The notes under the pieces were generated by a model. That model saw nothing but the letters and a program-made list of their open reading frames with translations. It did not search any database and was not told where the DNA came from. From Bacillota bacterium (lineage in GTDB: Bacteria > Bacillota > Negativicutes > Sporomusales > UBA7701): 64,000 nucleotides of DNA. Positions 53,754 through 62,664 of the stretch are shown one piece after another. The stretch spans positions 1 through 64,000 of the forward strand of contig JAEZJM010000020.1 of NCBI GenBank assembly GCA_023415775.1, written 5' to 3'. Position 1 is the stretch's first letter. Every line of letters starts with the position of its first letter. Position numbers and translations under genes: made by a program.

Positions 53754-53846
53754 AAAAAGGAGGAGACCTTGGTGACAGTCTCCTCCTAAATACCCGGCCA
53801 TATGCGTTTATAATACAAGTATATCCGATTTCCCGCCTCCGGGCAA
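53754..53846 (-). promoter_or_regulatory. Promoter and attenuator-like leader of transporter copy B
   Basis: Reading the minus strand: TTGCCC (53846-53841), 17 nt, TATACT (53823-53818), then about 30 nt later a hairpin GGAGGAGAC/GTCTCCTCC (53786-53778 with 53767-53759), loop TGTCACCAAG, and TTTTT. The terminator lies between promoter and start codon, so it should attenuate the downstream gene. The same hairpin precedes copy C. Confidence 0.65.
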
Positions 53847-53862
53847 GCGGCATTACGGCAAA

Positions 53863-55152
53863 CTAAAGCAAATACCGGAGGTAAACATAAACCGTACAAA
53901 TCACGATCGACATAAGCATCAGGGGAAAGGCGACCTTCATGTAATCGTTGAAGCCGATGGTAACCCCTTCCTGGGCTGCCATGCCGGCGACAATGATATT
54001 GGCGCTGGCGCCGATGATCGTACCGTTGCCGCCCAGGCAGGCGCCGAGCGACAGGCTCCACCACAGCGGCTCAAGGTTGGTGATCCCCATAGTGCCCATA
54101 TCTTTTATCAGCGGGATCATCGTCGCCACGAAGGGGATGTTGTCGATAAACGCCGAGGCGATGGCGCTCAGCCATAAGATGAGCATCGCGGTAGCCGTCA
54201 CGTTGCCGGCCGTCAGTTGGACCGACTCCTGGGCCAGCCACTTGATAACACCGGTATCCACCAAGCCGCCGATGATAATGAACAGGCCGACGAAGAAGAA
54301 GAGAGCAACCCATTCAACCTTGCTGAAAACAAATTCCAATCTTTCCTCGAAGCTGTGGGCGGTTACAACCAGCAGCAGGCTGGCTCCGATCAGTGCGCAG
54401 CTCGCCGAATCGAGGTGCAATATCTGATGGGTCATAAAGAGCAGAATAGTGAAGGCCAGCACGGCCAGGCAAGTCCTGAGCAGTTTGGTATCGGTAAGCT
54501 CCTTTACCGCATCAAGCTCCATGATTTTCGCCTGCAGTTCGGGAGTTGTTACAAGCTGCGAACGGTAGATAAAAATCATAACCGCGATGGTGACGAAATG
54601 GATGAAGAAAGAAATGAGGAACAGATTTTCGGCAAATACCATGAAGGTCAGTTCCTTGACCGCACTGCCGATCATGATATTTGGCGGGTCGCCGATCAGC
54701 GTCGCCGTGCCCCCGATATTGGAGGCGATAATCTGAGCGTAGAGAAAAGGAATGGGATTAATCTTCAACTGGCGGGTGATGCTAAAGGTCACCGGCACAG
54801 TCAGCAGCACGGTGGTGACGTTGTCGAGGAAAGCCGAGCATACAGCGGTCAGCGTCGCTAAAGCGATAAATAGCTTCACCGGGTCGCCACCCACCCTCTT
54901 GGCCGCCCATATCGCGAGAAAACGGAACAGGCCGGTCTCGGCGGTAATGCCGACGATGATCATCATCCCAACAAGCAGGCCGATCGTGTTAAAATCAATG
55001 TGGTGGATGGCCCGTTCCTGGGTCAGCACCCCCAGAGCGATCAGCGCCATCGCGCCGGCCATGGCCAGAATTGTGCGATGAAGCTTCTCGGCGATAATAA
55101 GAGCGTACACCAGCAGAAAAATCGAGAGAGCGATTACTACCTGCTTATCCAT
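53863..55152 (-). CDS. ArsB/NhaD-type ion transporter, tandem copy A
   Basis: A 429-residue first copy of the triplet, the most diverged of the three but with the same length and motifs (FLDNVTTVLLTVPVT, GDPPNIMIG, FIDNIPFVATM, GGNGTIIGAS). The start at 55152 (GGGGAGGA 9 nt upstream) gives the same length as the paralogues; an upstream in-frame start at 55188 lacks a ribosome site. The leader carries a different hairpin (55223-55269). Confidence 0.82.
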   Translation of the reverse strand: MDKQVVIALSIFLLVYALIIAEKLHRTILAMAGAMALIALGVLTQERAIHHIDFNTIGLLVGMMIIVGITAETGLFRFLAIWAAKRVGGDPVKLFIALATLTAVCSAFLDNVTTVLLTVPVTFSITRQLKINPIPFLYAQIIASNIGGTATLIGDPPNIMIGSAVKELTFMVFAENLFLISFFIHFVTIAVMIFIYRSQLVTTPELQAKIMELDAVKELTDTKLLRTCLAVLAFTILLFMTHQILHLDSASCALIGASLLLVVTAHSFEERLEFVFSKVEWVALFFFVGLFIIIGGLVDTGVIKWLAQESVQLTAGNVTATAMLILWLSAIASAFIDNIPFVATMIPLIKDMGTMGITNLEPLWWSLSLGACLGGNGTIIGASANIIVAGMAAQEGVTIGFNDYMKVAFPLMLMSIVICTVYVYLRYLL

Positions 55153-55222
55153 CCCGAATATTCCTCCCCAAATAGTCTGCAATAGCAAGCGCCGTAATCT
55201 TAGCGCAACCGTTTTTGGGCAG

Positions 55223-55269
55223 AAAAAAGCAAAGCTAAGGGAAACCTACTCTGCAGGCCCCTCCCAGCT
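55223..55269 (-). terminator. Hairpin with T-run in leader of transporter copy A
   Basis: On the minus strand AGCT, GGGA and CC elements (55269-55252) pair with GG, TCCC and AGCT (55246-55233), followed by TTGCTTTTTT. It lies between PhoH and the transporter gene in their direction of transcription, so it may terminate phoH or attenuate the transporter gene. Confidence 0.5.
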
Positions 55270-55359
55270 CCGCGGCAATAAGCACTTCAAGTACTATTTT
55301 AATCCATTATATGACAACACGCAAGTATAATAAAGCGCAATTCTGGGAATACTGATAAT

Positions 55360-56745
55360 TTACAACCGCAGCGCCGCTTCCGCAGCCAGGGGCGAACGCT
55401 CGCACTCGTCGTACTGTAGCGTCACCTGGAAGCACAGCTTCGAGCCCCGCATCTTCTCGCTCGCGTAGCTCAGGCCGTTCGAGCGGCTGTCGAGGAACGG
55501 ATTGTCGATTTGCTCCGGATCGCCGAGAAGAATGATCTTCGTCCCAACCCCCGGCCTGGTGATAACCCCTTTGGCCTGGCGCGGCGTGGCATTCTGCATC
55601 TCGTCGAGGATCATCCAGTACTTATAAAGCGAGCGGCCGCGCTGATAAGCCAGCGCCTCGGTCTGGATAATGCGCTTGTCGAATAGCATCTGGACGGTAT
55701 CTTCCACCTGGGATATTTCCTTCGCCTCGGTCATCATATGCCCCGACATGAGGGTGAACATATTATCGCGCACCCCCCGCATATACGGGCTGATCTTCTC
55801 ATTCTCCGACCCCGGCAAAAAGCCGATATCCTCGTCCATGGGGATATTGGGCCGGCAGATGAGGAGGTGATGATAGTCGCGGGGCCGGCAATCGAGGTGC
55901 TTGTAAAGACCGACCGCCAGAGAATAAAAAGTCTTGGCTGTTCCGGCGGGGCCTTTGATGATGACCAGCGGCGCCTCGTCGGCGTCCATCATCAGGCATT
56001 CCTGCATAAAAACCTGGCCGATATTGCGCGGCGTGACGCCGAACGGGTTGCGGTTGCGGAACTTCAGGTGCACCACCTTATCCCCGTCGAAGCGCCCAAG
56101 AGCGGTATGGCGGTCGTTATCGGTCGACCGGATGAGCATAAACTGGTTGGTCACGAACACTCCCGGCCGCACCATGTGGTCGGTCTCGTCGTACTCGCTC
56201 AGCTGGGCGGGGTCGATGGCGTTTCCGTCGTCAAGATGGAACTTGTTGATCGTATCCGAAGACGTATAGACAACCGTGCGCCCCGTATATTGGTCCTCGA
56301 TCGCGGCCACCTTATCGTTGCGGAAATCCTCCGCCTGGATATCGAGAATGACCGCCTTGACGCGCAAGTTGGTATCGCGGCTGACCAGCACCGCATGATG
56401 GCCGATATCCGCGAGGCCCTTGCAGACCTGGAGAATACGGTTGTCCGGCTTCGCCCGGTCCCAGTGGGGGGGCAAATTAATCTCCAGGCAGTTAGTCTCG
56501 ATGCGGAAGATGCCGCCCTGCTCGTTGAGCGGAATACCGTTCAGCAGATTGCCCTCAGAGCGCAATTCGTCGATGATGCGGCTGACCTGGCGGCTGTGGG
56601 CGCCGCGCTCGGTCGTCTCCGACTTGAACTTGTCGAGCTCTTCCAGCACAACTTCGGGGATAATCACCGTGTGCTCGCTGAATGCAAAGATAGCTTGGGG
56701 AGAATAAAGCAAAACATTAGTATCGAGCACATAATGCTTTTTCAA
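55360..56745 (-). CDS. PIN-PhoH family protein (PhoH2-like ATPase/RNase)
   Basis: A 461-residue protein with an N-terminal PIN nuclease domain (about 1-140: YVLDTNVLLYSP then VVLEELDKFK; acidic residues D8, E38). It has an OB-like linker and a C-terminal PhoH ATPase (about 245-455) with Walker A GPAGTAKTF and Walker B ILDEMQNA. Such proteins are RNA helicase/ribonucleases, sometimes in toxin-antitoxin form. No antitoxin-like partner is adjacent in the operon direction. Confidence 0.9.
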   Translation of the reverse strand: MKKHYVLDTNVLLYSPQAIFAFSEHTVIIPEVVLEELDKFKSETTERGAHSRQVSRIIDELRSEGNLLNGIPLNEQGGIFRIETNCLEINLPPHWDRAKPDNRILQVCKGLADIGHHAVLVSRDTNLRVKAVILDIQAEDFRNDKVAAIEDQYTGRTVVYTSSDTINKFHLDDGNAIDPAQLSEYDETDHMVRPGVFVTNQFMLIRSTDNDRHTALGRFDGDKVVHLKFRNRNPFGVTPRNIGQVFMQECLMMDADEAPLVIIKGPAGTAKTFYSLAVGLYKHLDCRPRDYHHLLICRPNIPMDEDIGFLPGSENEKISPYMRGVRDNMFTLMSGHMMTEAKEISQVEDTVQMLFDKRIIQTEALAYQRGRSLYKYWMILDEMQNATPRQAKGVITRPGVGTKIILLGDPEQIDNPFLDSRSNGLSYASEKMRGSKLCFQVTLQYDECERSPLAAEAALRL

Positions 56746-56901
56746 TGGAATCCCCCTTTTGACAAAAAATGCTATCTGCTTCCATTATAAATGAAAACCA
56801 CAATATCTGCACTAAGTTTATAGCCTGACCCGCAACATATGGGGTAGAACCCCAGGCTCCCTGTGCTATAATAATAACAGGAACAGTCAGGAGGAAATGC
56901 C

Positions 56902-57030
56902 ATGGGCGAACGCCTGCTTGTCGCCGCCGTCGTATCCTTCGCCACGGTGTGCGAGATACTCGACGTCGTCTCCAAAGCGGTATACGATAAAATCCTCCGG
57001 CAGAGTACGGACAATACGCAGCAGGGGTGA
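56902..57030 (+). CDS. Small hypothetical protein (42 aa)
   Basis: ATG 56902 follows AGGAGG closely (8-nt spacing). The peptide begins MGERLLVAAVVSFATVCEIL and is amphipathic or weakly hydrophobic. It ends 4 bp before the start of the reductase-like gene, and its last bases provide that gene's ribosome site, so the two are coupled. No domain recognised. Confidence 0.6.
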   Translation: MGERLLVAAVVSFATVCEILDVVSKAVYDKILRQSTDNTQQG

Positions 57031-57034
57031 AAGC

Positions 57035-57718
57035 ATGCACATAGGAATAATCGGCGTAGGCCGCATGGGCAGGGAACTCGCCCGTCGCCTCAAAGACCAT
57101 CTTTCCCTCACCGTCTTCGACCGCGATGCCGCCTTCCTGGCCGCGATGCAAAGCGAACTCGGCCTGCCCACCGCCGGCTCCATCGACGAACTGGCGGCCA
57201 TCGGCACCGTCATCCTCGCCGTCCCCGACCCCGAAGTCATCAACTGCATCAAAGACTTCAACCAGCTCAAAACCCCCGTAACCATCATCAACATCGCCAC
57301 CAACGTCGCCCAGCACGTTCTCGAAGAAACCGCCGTCCCCCCTGTCCGCTGCATCAACGTCAAATTCGTCGGCCACGCCGGCGAAATGTCCCTCGGGCTC
57401 GACCCGGTCGTCATCGTCGACAGTCGCCCGGCCGACCTCGTGCCCGTCGCCCGCGAGATATTCACCGCCGTCGGCCACGTCGTCGTCGGCAAAGCCGACA
57501 TCGTCAGCTTCATCAACACCACCGCCGCCGAAAAAGCGCTCGAAGCGGCCGTCTACATCGAAGACAGCCTGCGTCGGCAGGGCGTCACCGACCCCGATAT
57601 CGTCAAAAGCGCCATCCGCCAAGTCGCGGCCGGCGTGCTCAAAGCATATGCCGACCAGGATTTGGGACCCTTTGCCCGCCAGATCGTCCGCGCCGTCAGG
57701 GCTAAGATGAAAAAATAA
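57035..57718 (+). CDS. NAD(P)-binding protein, ProC/F420-reductase-like
   Basis: A 227-residue protein with an N-terminal Rossmann fold (GIIGVGRMGRELARRL, about 4-19; VILAVPDPEVI, about 59-69) and a helical C-terminal region. The layout resembles pyrroline-5-carboxylate reductase or 6-phosphogluconate dehydrogenase-like proteins but is shorter. I do not see a specific substrate motif. It is preceded by the coupled 42-aa gene and followed by the repeat at 57717. Confidence 0.65.
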   Translation: MHIGIIGVGRMGRELARRLKDHLSLTVFDRDAAFLAAMQSELGLPTAGSIDELAAIGTVILAVPDPEVINCIKDFNQLKTPVTIINIATNVAQHVLEETAVPPVRCINVKFVGHAGEMSLGLDPVVIVDSRPADLVPVAREIFTAVGHVVVGKADIVSFINTTAAEKALEAAVYIEDSLRRQGVTDPDIVKSAIRQVAAGVLKAYADQDLGPFARQIVRAVRAKMKK

Positions 57719-57845
57719 GGTGGCCGCGGATAAGACCCCATCTGCGGCGTTGCTCCTCGGCTGCCATCCTCAGCGTACATTCGTGTACGCTTCCGGTGTC
57801 ATCCTCCGGTGCGCCTTGCATCTGAGGCCTTCTCCGCGGCCTTGC
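57717..57845. repeat. Intergenic palindromic repeat, copy 3
   Basis: Outer stem GGCCGCGGA (57722-57730) with TCCGCGGCC (57833-57841), extended by AAGG/CCTT. The interior has GATAAGACCCCATCTGCGGC then GTTGCTC, central hairpin AGCGTAC/GTACGCT (57772-57791) and GCATCTGAGGCCTTCT. It is closest to copy 2. Confidence 0.75.
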
Positions 57846-57865
57846 GCAGTTCATAATTAATTAGG

Positions 57866-57895
57866 AACGCCTCACTTTCGGGCGTTTCTTTTTTC
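57866..57895 (+). terminator. Intrinsic terminator
   Basis: AACGCC (57866-57871) pairs with GGCGTT (57881-57886), followed by TCTTTTTT. It ends the 56902-57718 unit beyond the repeat. Confidence 0.75.
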
Positions 57896-57936
57896 GCCCC
57901 CAAACTGGTCGGTTCCCAATATAGCAAAACTGGCGA

Positions 57937-57965
57937 TTGACGACAGGCCGGATTAGCGGTATATT
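57937..57965 (+). promoter_or_regulatory. Promoter of pdxR-like gene
   Basis: TTGACG (57937-57942), 17-nt spacer, TATATT (57960-57965), 34 bp before the ATG at 58000. Confidence 0.7.
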
Positions 57966-57999
57966 TTCATCATGGCGGATAATCCGCCCGGAGGTGCCG

Positions 58000-59484
58000 A
58001 TGCTGCTGCTCACCGTCGACGAACACAGCCTTGAGCCCATATACCGGCAGATCGTCGCCCAGATCAGGGACAAGATCGCCGGCCGCGTCCTGCTGCCCGG
58101 CGAAAAGCTCCCTTCCACCCGGCGGCTGGCCGACCAGCTCGCCATCCACCGCTCCACCGTCGCCACCGCCTACCAGGAATTGTGGGCCCTCGGCTTCGTC
58201 GACCTCGGCCCCGGCTCCTGCCCGCGCGTCCGCGACCGCATGCAGATCGCCACCGCCGCCGACCGCGGCGAAAAAGGCCTCGTCGACTGGCAAACCATCG
58301 CCTCGCCGGCCAGCGACACCATCTGGCAGACCTACCGCCGGCTCGACCCGCCCGGCCGGGAAAGCACCCCGGCGCTCATCAACTTCGCCAGTATGAACAT
58401 GGACAGCCGCCTCTTCCCCCTTGAAAGCTTCCGCGCCTGTCTCGACCGGGCGGTGAAAAACCACGGCGACACCCTCCTCGGCTACGGCGCCAGGGCCGGC
58501 TTCCGGCCGCTCAGGGAATACATCGCCCGCCGCCTCCAGAGCCACGGCATATCCGTCACTGCCGACGAAATCCTCATCACCAACGGTTCGCAGCAAGGCA
58601 TCGACCTCGTCTTCCGCATGATCGCTGCCCCCGGCAAAACCGTAGCCATCGAATCCCCCACCTACGACTACGTTCTGCCGCTGCTGCGCTTTTACGGCCT
58701 AAGGCCGGTCGAAATCCCCGTCCGCCAGGGCGGCATGGACCTCGACGCCCTCGCCGCGGCCCTCGCCAAAGAGCGGCCCGTCCTCGTCTACACCATGCCC
58801 ACCTTCCAGAACCCCACCGGCATCAGCACCGGCCAGGCCCACCGCGAACGCCTCCTCTCGCTGTGCGAACAACACCGCATCCCCATCCTCGAAGACGGCT
58901 TCGAGGAAGAGATGAAATACAGCGGCCGCGTCGTCTTGCCTGTCAAATCGATGGATAAACGCCAGCTCGTCATCTACTGCGGCACCTACTCCAAAGTCCT
59001 CTTCCCCGGCGTCCGCATCGGCTGGCTGGCGGCCGAAAAAGAATGCGTCGAGCGGCTCGTCGCCATCCATCGTTTTAGCGAACTCGCCCCCAGCATGATC
59101 CTCCAGGCGGCTATCCACGAATTCTGCCAGAGCGGCCACTACGACCGCCACATCGGCCGCATGCACCGCGCCTACCGCAAAAGGATGCAGACCGCCGTCC
59201 GCGCCCTCCACCGCCACATCGATCCCGCCTGGGCCGAATGGACCGCGCCCAGCGGCGGTTTCCTCATCTGGCTCAAGCTCAAACCGGTCCCTCATCCTCC
59301 GTCCGACTGGAAAGCCCTGCTCGCCGCCCACGGCGTCGAGGCTACCACCGGCGGCAGCTTCTTCTACGGCGAGACCCCCGATACATATCTGCGCCTCTCC
59401 ATCTCTCCCCTCAACGAGGCGGAAATCACCGCAGGAGTCCAGCGTCTCGCCGCCGCGCTCCGTGAAGCCCATCAGGCGCTCTGA
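58000..59484 (+). CDS. MocR/PdxR-like regulator (GntR helix-turn-helix fused to aminotransferase fold)
   Basis: A 494-residue protein with an N-terminal GntR winged helix (about 9-75: YRQIVAQIRDKIAGRVLLPG then LPSTRRLADQLAIHRSTVATA). A class I aminotransferase-like domain (about 115-490) holds the PLP Lys in YCGTYSKVLFPGVRIGWL. MocR proteins bind PLP as a signal. Direct placement before pdxS-pdxT argues for PdxR, the PLP-dependent activator of PLP synthesis. ATG 58000 follows GGAGG; the open frame upstream runs through the promoter. Confidence 0.88.
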   Translation: MLLLTVDEHSLEPIYRQIVAQIRDKIAGRVLLPGEKLPSTRRLADQLAIHRSTVATAYQELWALGFVDLGPGSCPRVRDRMQIATAADRGEKGLVDWQTIASPASDTIWQTYRRLDPPGRESTPALINFASMNMDSRLFPLESFRACLDRAVKNHGDTLLGYGARAGFRPLREYIARRLQSHGISVTADEILITNGSQQGIDLVFRMIAAPGKTVAIESPTYDYVLPLLRFYGLRPVEIPVRQGGMDLDALAAALAKERPVLVYTMPTFQNPTGISTGQAHRERLLSLCEQHRIPILEDGFEEEMKYSGRVVLPVKSMDKRQLVIYCGTYSKVLFPGVRIGWLAAEKECVERLVAIHRFSELAPSMILQAAIHEFCQSGHYDRHIGRMHRAYRKRMQTAVRALHRHIDPAWAEWTAPSGGFLIWLKLKPVPHPPSDWKALLAAHGVEATTGGSFFYGETPDTYLRLSISPLNEAEITAGVQRLAAALREAHQAL

Positions 59485-59591
59485 ACGGAAAAATCCTCGG
59501 AACCGGCAGCAATAGCCGGCTGACCGTCGTATAAATTGCCGGAAATGGCCCCATGTTAAAGTTGATTCACGATACAGGAGGTAGAAACACA

Positions 59592-60473
59592 ATGGAACAA
59601 GGAACTTTTCGCGTAAAAGCCGGCCTGGCGGAAATGCTCAAAGGCGGCGTAATCATGGACGTAACCACCCCCGAACAGGCTAAAATCGCCGAACAGGCCG
59701 GCGCCTGCGCCGTCATGGCCCTCGAGAGGGTCCCTGCCGACATCCGCGCCGCCGGCGGCGTCGCCCGCATGGCAGATCCCACCATCATCCAGAAAATCAT
59801 GGAAGTCGTCACCATCCCCGTCATGGCCAAAGCGCGTATCGGCCACTTCGTCGAAGCCCGTATCCTCGAAGCCCTCGGCGCCGACTACATCGACGAAAGC
59901 GAAGTCCTCACCCCCGCCGACGACAAATACCACATCAATAAACACGACTTTAAGGTACCGTTCGTCTGCGGCGCCAAAAACCTCGGCGAAGCCCTCCGCC
60001 GCATCGGCGAAGGCGCGGCCATGATCCGCACCAAAGGCGAGCCCGGCACCGGCAACGTCGTCGAAGCCGTCAAGCACATCCGCATGGTCATGAGCGAAAT
60101 CCGCCTTCTTCAGAACCTCCCCGAAGAAGAAGTCGCCGCCTTCGCCAAAAACATTGCCGCCCCCATCGACCTTGTCCAAGAAACCAAGAAACTCGGCCGT
60201 CTGCCGGTCGTCAACTTCGCCGCCGGCGGCATCGCCACCCCAGCCGACGCCGCCCTGATGATGCAGCTCGGCTGCGACGGCATCTTCGTCGGTTCAGGCA
60301 TCTTCAAATCCGGCGACCCGGCCGCCAGGGCCAAAGCCATCGTCGCTGCCACCACCTACTACAACGACCCCAAAGTCCTCGCCGAAGTCTCCCGTGGCCT
60401 GGGCGAAGCCATGCCCGGCCTGGAGATTTCCACCATCGCTCCCCACGAGCGGATGCAGGAGCGGGGCTGGTAA
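59592..60473 (+). CDS. pdxS: Pyridoxal 5'-phosphate synthase, PdxS subunit
   Basis: A 293-residue TIM barrel of standard length and very conserved sequence. The active-site lysines are in [10 protein letters not shown] (about 81) and [10 protein letters not shown] (about 149). The phosphate site is in [14 protein letters not shown]. It makes PLP from ribose 5-phosphate, glyceraldehyde 3-phosphate and ammonia from PdxT. ATG 59592 follows AGGAGG. It sits 2 bp before pdxT. Confidence 0.97.
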   Translation: MEQGTFRVKAGLAEMLKGGVIMDVTTPEQAKIAEQAGACAVMALERVPADIRAAGGVARMADPTIIQKIMEVVTIPVMAKARIGHFVEARILEALGADYIDESEVLTPADDKYHINKHDFKVPFVCGAKNLGEALRRIGEGAAMIRTKGEPGTGNVVEAVKHIRMVMSEIRLLQNLPEEEVAAFAKNIAAPIDLVQETKKLGRLPVVNFAAGGIATPADAALMMQLGCDGIFVGSGIFKSGDPAARAKAIVAATTYYNDPKVLAEVSRGLGEAMPGLEISTIAPHERMQERGW

Positions 60474-60475
60474 CA

Positions 60476-61051
60476 GTGAAAATTGGCGTACTCGCCCTCC
60501 AGGGCGCCTTCCGCGAACACCGCTGGATGCTGGAGCGCTGCGGGGCCGAAGCTGTCGAAGTCAGGAAACCCGACGACCTCGACGACCTCGCCGGCCTCGT
60601 CATCCCCGGCGGCGAAAGCACCACCATCGGCAAACTGCTCGTCGAATGGGGCCTCATGGATAAAATCAGAGAACGCGCCGCCGCCGGTATGGCCGTCTAC
60701 GGCACCTGCGCCGGCATGATCCTCCTCGCCAGGGAAATCGCCGGCAGCGACCAGCCGCGCCTCGGCCTCATGGACGTCACCGTGAGGCGCAATGCCTTCG
60801 GCCGCCAGCGCGAGAGCTTCGAGGCCGACCTCAAGGTCCCCGAATTCGGCGCCGAACCGGTAAGGGCCGTCTTCATCCGCGCCCCCTTCATCGAAAGCGC
60901 CGGGCCTGACGTCAAAGTGCTGGCCGCCGTCGGCGACCGCATCGTCATCGCCCGCCAAGGCAAGCTACTAGCCACCGCCTTCCACCCCGAGCTCACCGAC
61001 GACGACCGTATCCACAAATATTTCATAGAAATGATCGAAGGCAAGGCATAG
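60476..61051 (+). CDS. pdxT: Pyridoxal 5'-phosphate synthase, PdxT glutaminase subunit
   Basis: A 191-residue class I glutamine amidotransferase. Motifs are IPGGESTTIGKLL (about 43-55), the nucleophile in YGTCAGMILLA (Cys about 79) and the His-Glu pair in ATAFHPELTDD. It supplies ammonia to PdxS. GTG start at 60476 follows the pdxS stop directly. A terminator ends the operon. Confidence 0.96.
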   Translation: MKIGVLALQGAFREHRWMLERCGAEAVEVRKPDDLDDLAGLVIPGGESTTIGKLLVEWGLMDKIRERAAAGMAVYGTCAGMILLAREIAGSDQPRLGLMDVTVRRNAFGRQRESFEADLKVPEFGAEPVRAVFIRAPFIESAGPDVKVLAAVGDRIVIARQGKLLATAFHPELTDDDRIHKYFIEMIEGKA

Positions 61052-61064
61052 GTTAAAAGGAAAG

Positions 61065-61104
61065 GGCCAACGAATATACTACATATTCGTTGGCCGTTCT
61101 TTTT
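61065..61104 (+). terminator. Terminator of pdxST
   Basis: Perfect 13-bp stem GGCCAACGAATAT/ATATTCGTTGGCC with an ACTAC loop, followed by GTTCTTTTT. Confidence 0.92.
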
Positions 61105-61122
61105 ATAAAGGGAGGCATCGCC

Positions 61123-62298
61123 ATGCACATCCCCGCCGCCATCCTCGCCCGCGCCGAGCGCGCCCTAACCCTCACCCCCGCGCAGGAAGGAGCAATCGTC
61201 GCCGATTTCCGTGCCGCCATGGCCGCCGGGCTGGCCGGCGAACAAAGCACCCTCAAGATGCTGCCCTCCTGTCTCGGCAAACCGACCGGCGACGAACGCG
61301 GCCTCTTTCTCGCCCTCGACTTCGGCGGCAGCAACGTCCGCGTCCAGCTCGTCGAACTTTGCGGCCAGGGGAAATGGCTCGTCCGCGGCCAGACCGCCGC
61401 CCCGCTCAAGGACCCGGCGGGTGCCTACGATTATACAGCAGCCGCCGCTACCGGCGAACAGCTTTTCGACTTTCTTGCCGCCCAGATCGCCGCCCTCGTC
61501 GACGACGGGCGCGACTACCTCCTCGGCCACACCTTCTCTTTTCCGTGTCGTCAGCCTGACCTCGGCCATGCCGTCCTCCTCGGCTGGACAAAGGAAATAA
61601 AGACCGCCGGCGTCGAAGGCCGTGAAGTAAGCAGTCTCCTGGCCGCCGCCCTCGCCCGCCGGGGCCTCGCGCAGGTACGACCCGTCGCCGTCATCAACGA
61701 CACCGTCGGCACCCTGCTCGCCGCCGCCTACCGCGACGGCAGCGCCGACATCGCCGCCATCTGCGGCACCGGCCACAACACCTGCTACTACGATGCCGCC
61801 CGCGGCACCATAATCAACATGGAGTCAGGCAACTTCGCCGCCCTGCCCCTCAGCTCCTGGGACGACACCCTCGACGCCGCCAGCGAACACCCCGGCGCCC
61901 AGCGTCTCGAAAAGGCGGTCGCCGGCCGCTACCTCGGCGAAATCGCCCGCCTTATCATCGCCGACGCCGGCGGCGAGACCGGCCCGCCCTACGCGCTCAC
62001 CGCCGAGCACCTCGCCGGCTGGCTGGCGGAACAAGACGGCCCGCGCCGCCGTCTCGCCATCCTCGTCGCCGGGCGTTCCGCCCGGCTGGTCGCCGCCACC
62101 TTCCGCGGCGTCCTCGCCCACATCGACCCAGGCCGAAAATACAAACACACCGTCGCTGTCGACGGCTCGCTGTACGAAAAAATGCCCGGCTACGCCGGAA
62201 TGCTGGCCGCCGCGCTCGGCGCCGCCCCCGTCCTCGTCAAAGACGGCTCCGGGGCAGGAGCGGCTGTCGCCGCCGCGTTGGCCGTCAGCCGCCGTTAG
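61123..62298 (+). CDS. Eukaryotic-type hexokinase
   Basis: A 391-residue protein with the full set of hexokinase-family motifs: phosphate-1 LALDFGGSNVRVQLV (about 60-74), sugar-binding GHTFSFPCRQ (about 139-148), INDTVGTLLAAAY (catalytic Asp), ICGTGHNTCYY, NMESGNFAAL, and C-terminal VDGSLYEKMPGY and DGSGAGAAVAAAL. It is shorter than the yeast or mammalian single-domain enzyme of about 480 residues. It phosphorylates hexoses with ATP. Bacteria normally use ROK or GlcK glucokinases, so this family is uncommon here. It has a good ribosome site (GGGAGG) and stands alone. Confidence 0.88.
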   Translation: MHIPAAILARAERALTLTPAQEGAIVADFRAAMAAGLAGEQSTLKMLPSCLGKPTGDERGLFLALDFGGSNVRVQLVELCGQGKWLVRGQTAAPLKDPAGAYDYTAAAATGEQLFDFLAAQIAALVDDGRDYLLGHTFSFPCRQPDLGHAVLLGWTKEIKTAGVEGREVSSLLAAALARRGLAQVRPVAVINDTVGTLLAAAYRDGSADIAAICGTGHNTCYYDAARGTIINMESGNFAALPLSSWDDTLDAASEHPGAQRLEKAVAGRYLGEIARLIIADAGGETGPPYALTAEHLAGWLAEQDGPRRRLAILVAGRSARLVAATFRGVLAHIDPGRKYKHTVAVDGSLYEKMPGYAGMLAAALGAAPVLVKDGSGAGAAVAAALAVSRR

Positions 62299-62542
62299 AC
62301 CTGGCTGCAGGCGCATCGTCCCAGCGGGGCATATTGCCCCGGGGGCTGTTGAAGACCGAGTTGATCGCATGGGTCGCGTTCAACTGGGTCATCAGCCAGA
62401 TATACATATCCCGCAGGCTGTTCAAGTCGAAATGGGTGTTCTTCAGCGCGTTCAGCGTCCAGGCCGCCAGCCAGATAAACAGGAAGACGACCGTGATCGC
62501 CCCGACGCACACGTTCGGGGCGTTGACGACAAGCTTCCACAT
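62285..62542 (-). CDS. Small single-helix membrane protein (85 aa)
   Basis: ATG 62542 has GGAAAGGAG 9 nt upstream. One membrane helix (about 11-33, VGAITVVFLFIWLAAW) is followed by a soluble tail (NSLRDMYIWLMTQLNATHAI). Its 3' end overlaps that of the convergent hexokinase gene by 14 bp. No family recognised. Confidence 0.65.
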   Translation of the reverse strand: MWKLVVNAPNVCVGAITVVFLFIWLAAWTLNALKNTHFDLNSLRDMYIWLMTQLNATHAINSVFNSPRGNMPRWDDAPAARSNGG

Positions 62543-62610
62543 GCCGGGCCGCTCCTTTCCTATAGATGCTACAAGGTATGCAGCAGGCGACCCGTTCGCC
62601 CCTGTAAACA

Positions 62611-62645
62611 CAAAAACCCCGCCTCACTGCGCGTGAAGCGGGGTT
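62611..62645 (-). terminator. Terminator of pan operon (minus strand)
   Basis: AACCCCGC (62615-62622) pairs with GCGGGGTT (62638-62645). The A-run at 62612-62616 supplies the minus-strand T-run. It lies 20 bp beyond the panE stop. Confidence 0.85.
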
Positions 62646-62664
62646 TTGCATATCAGAGCCTGCT

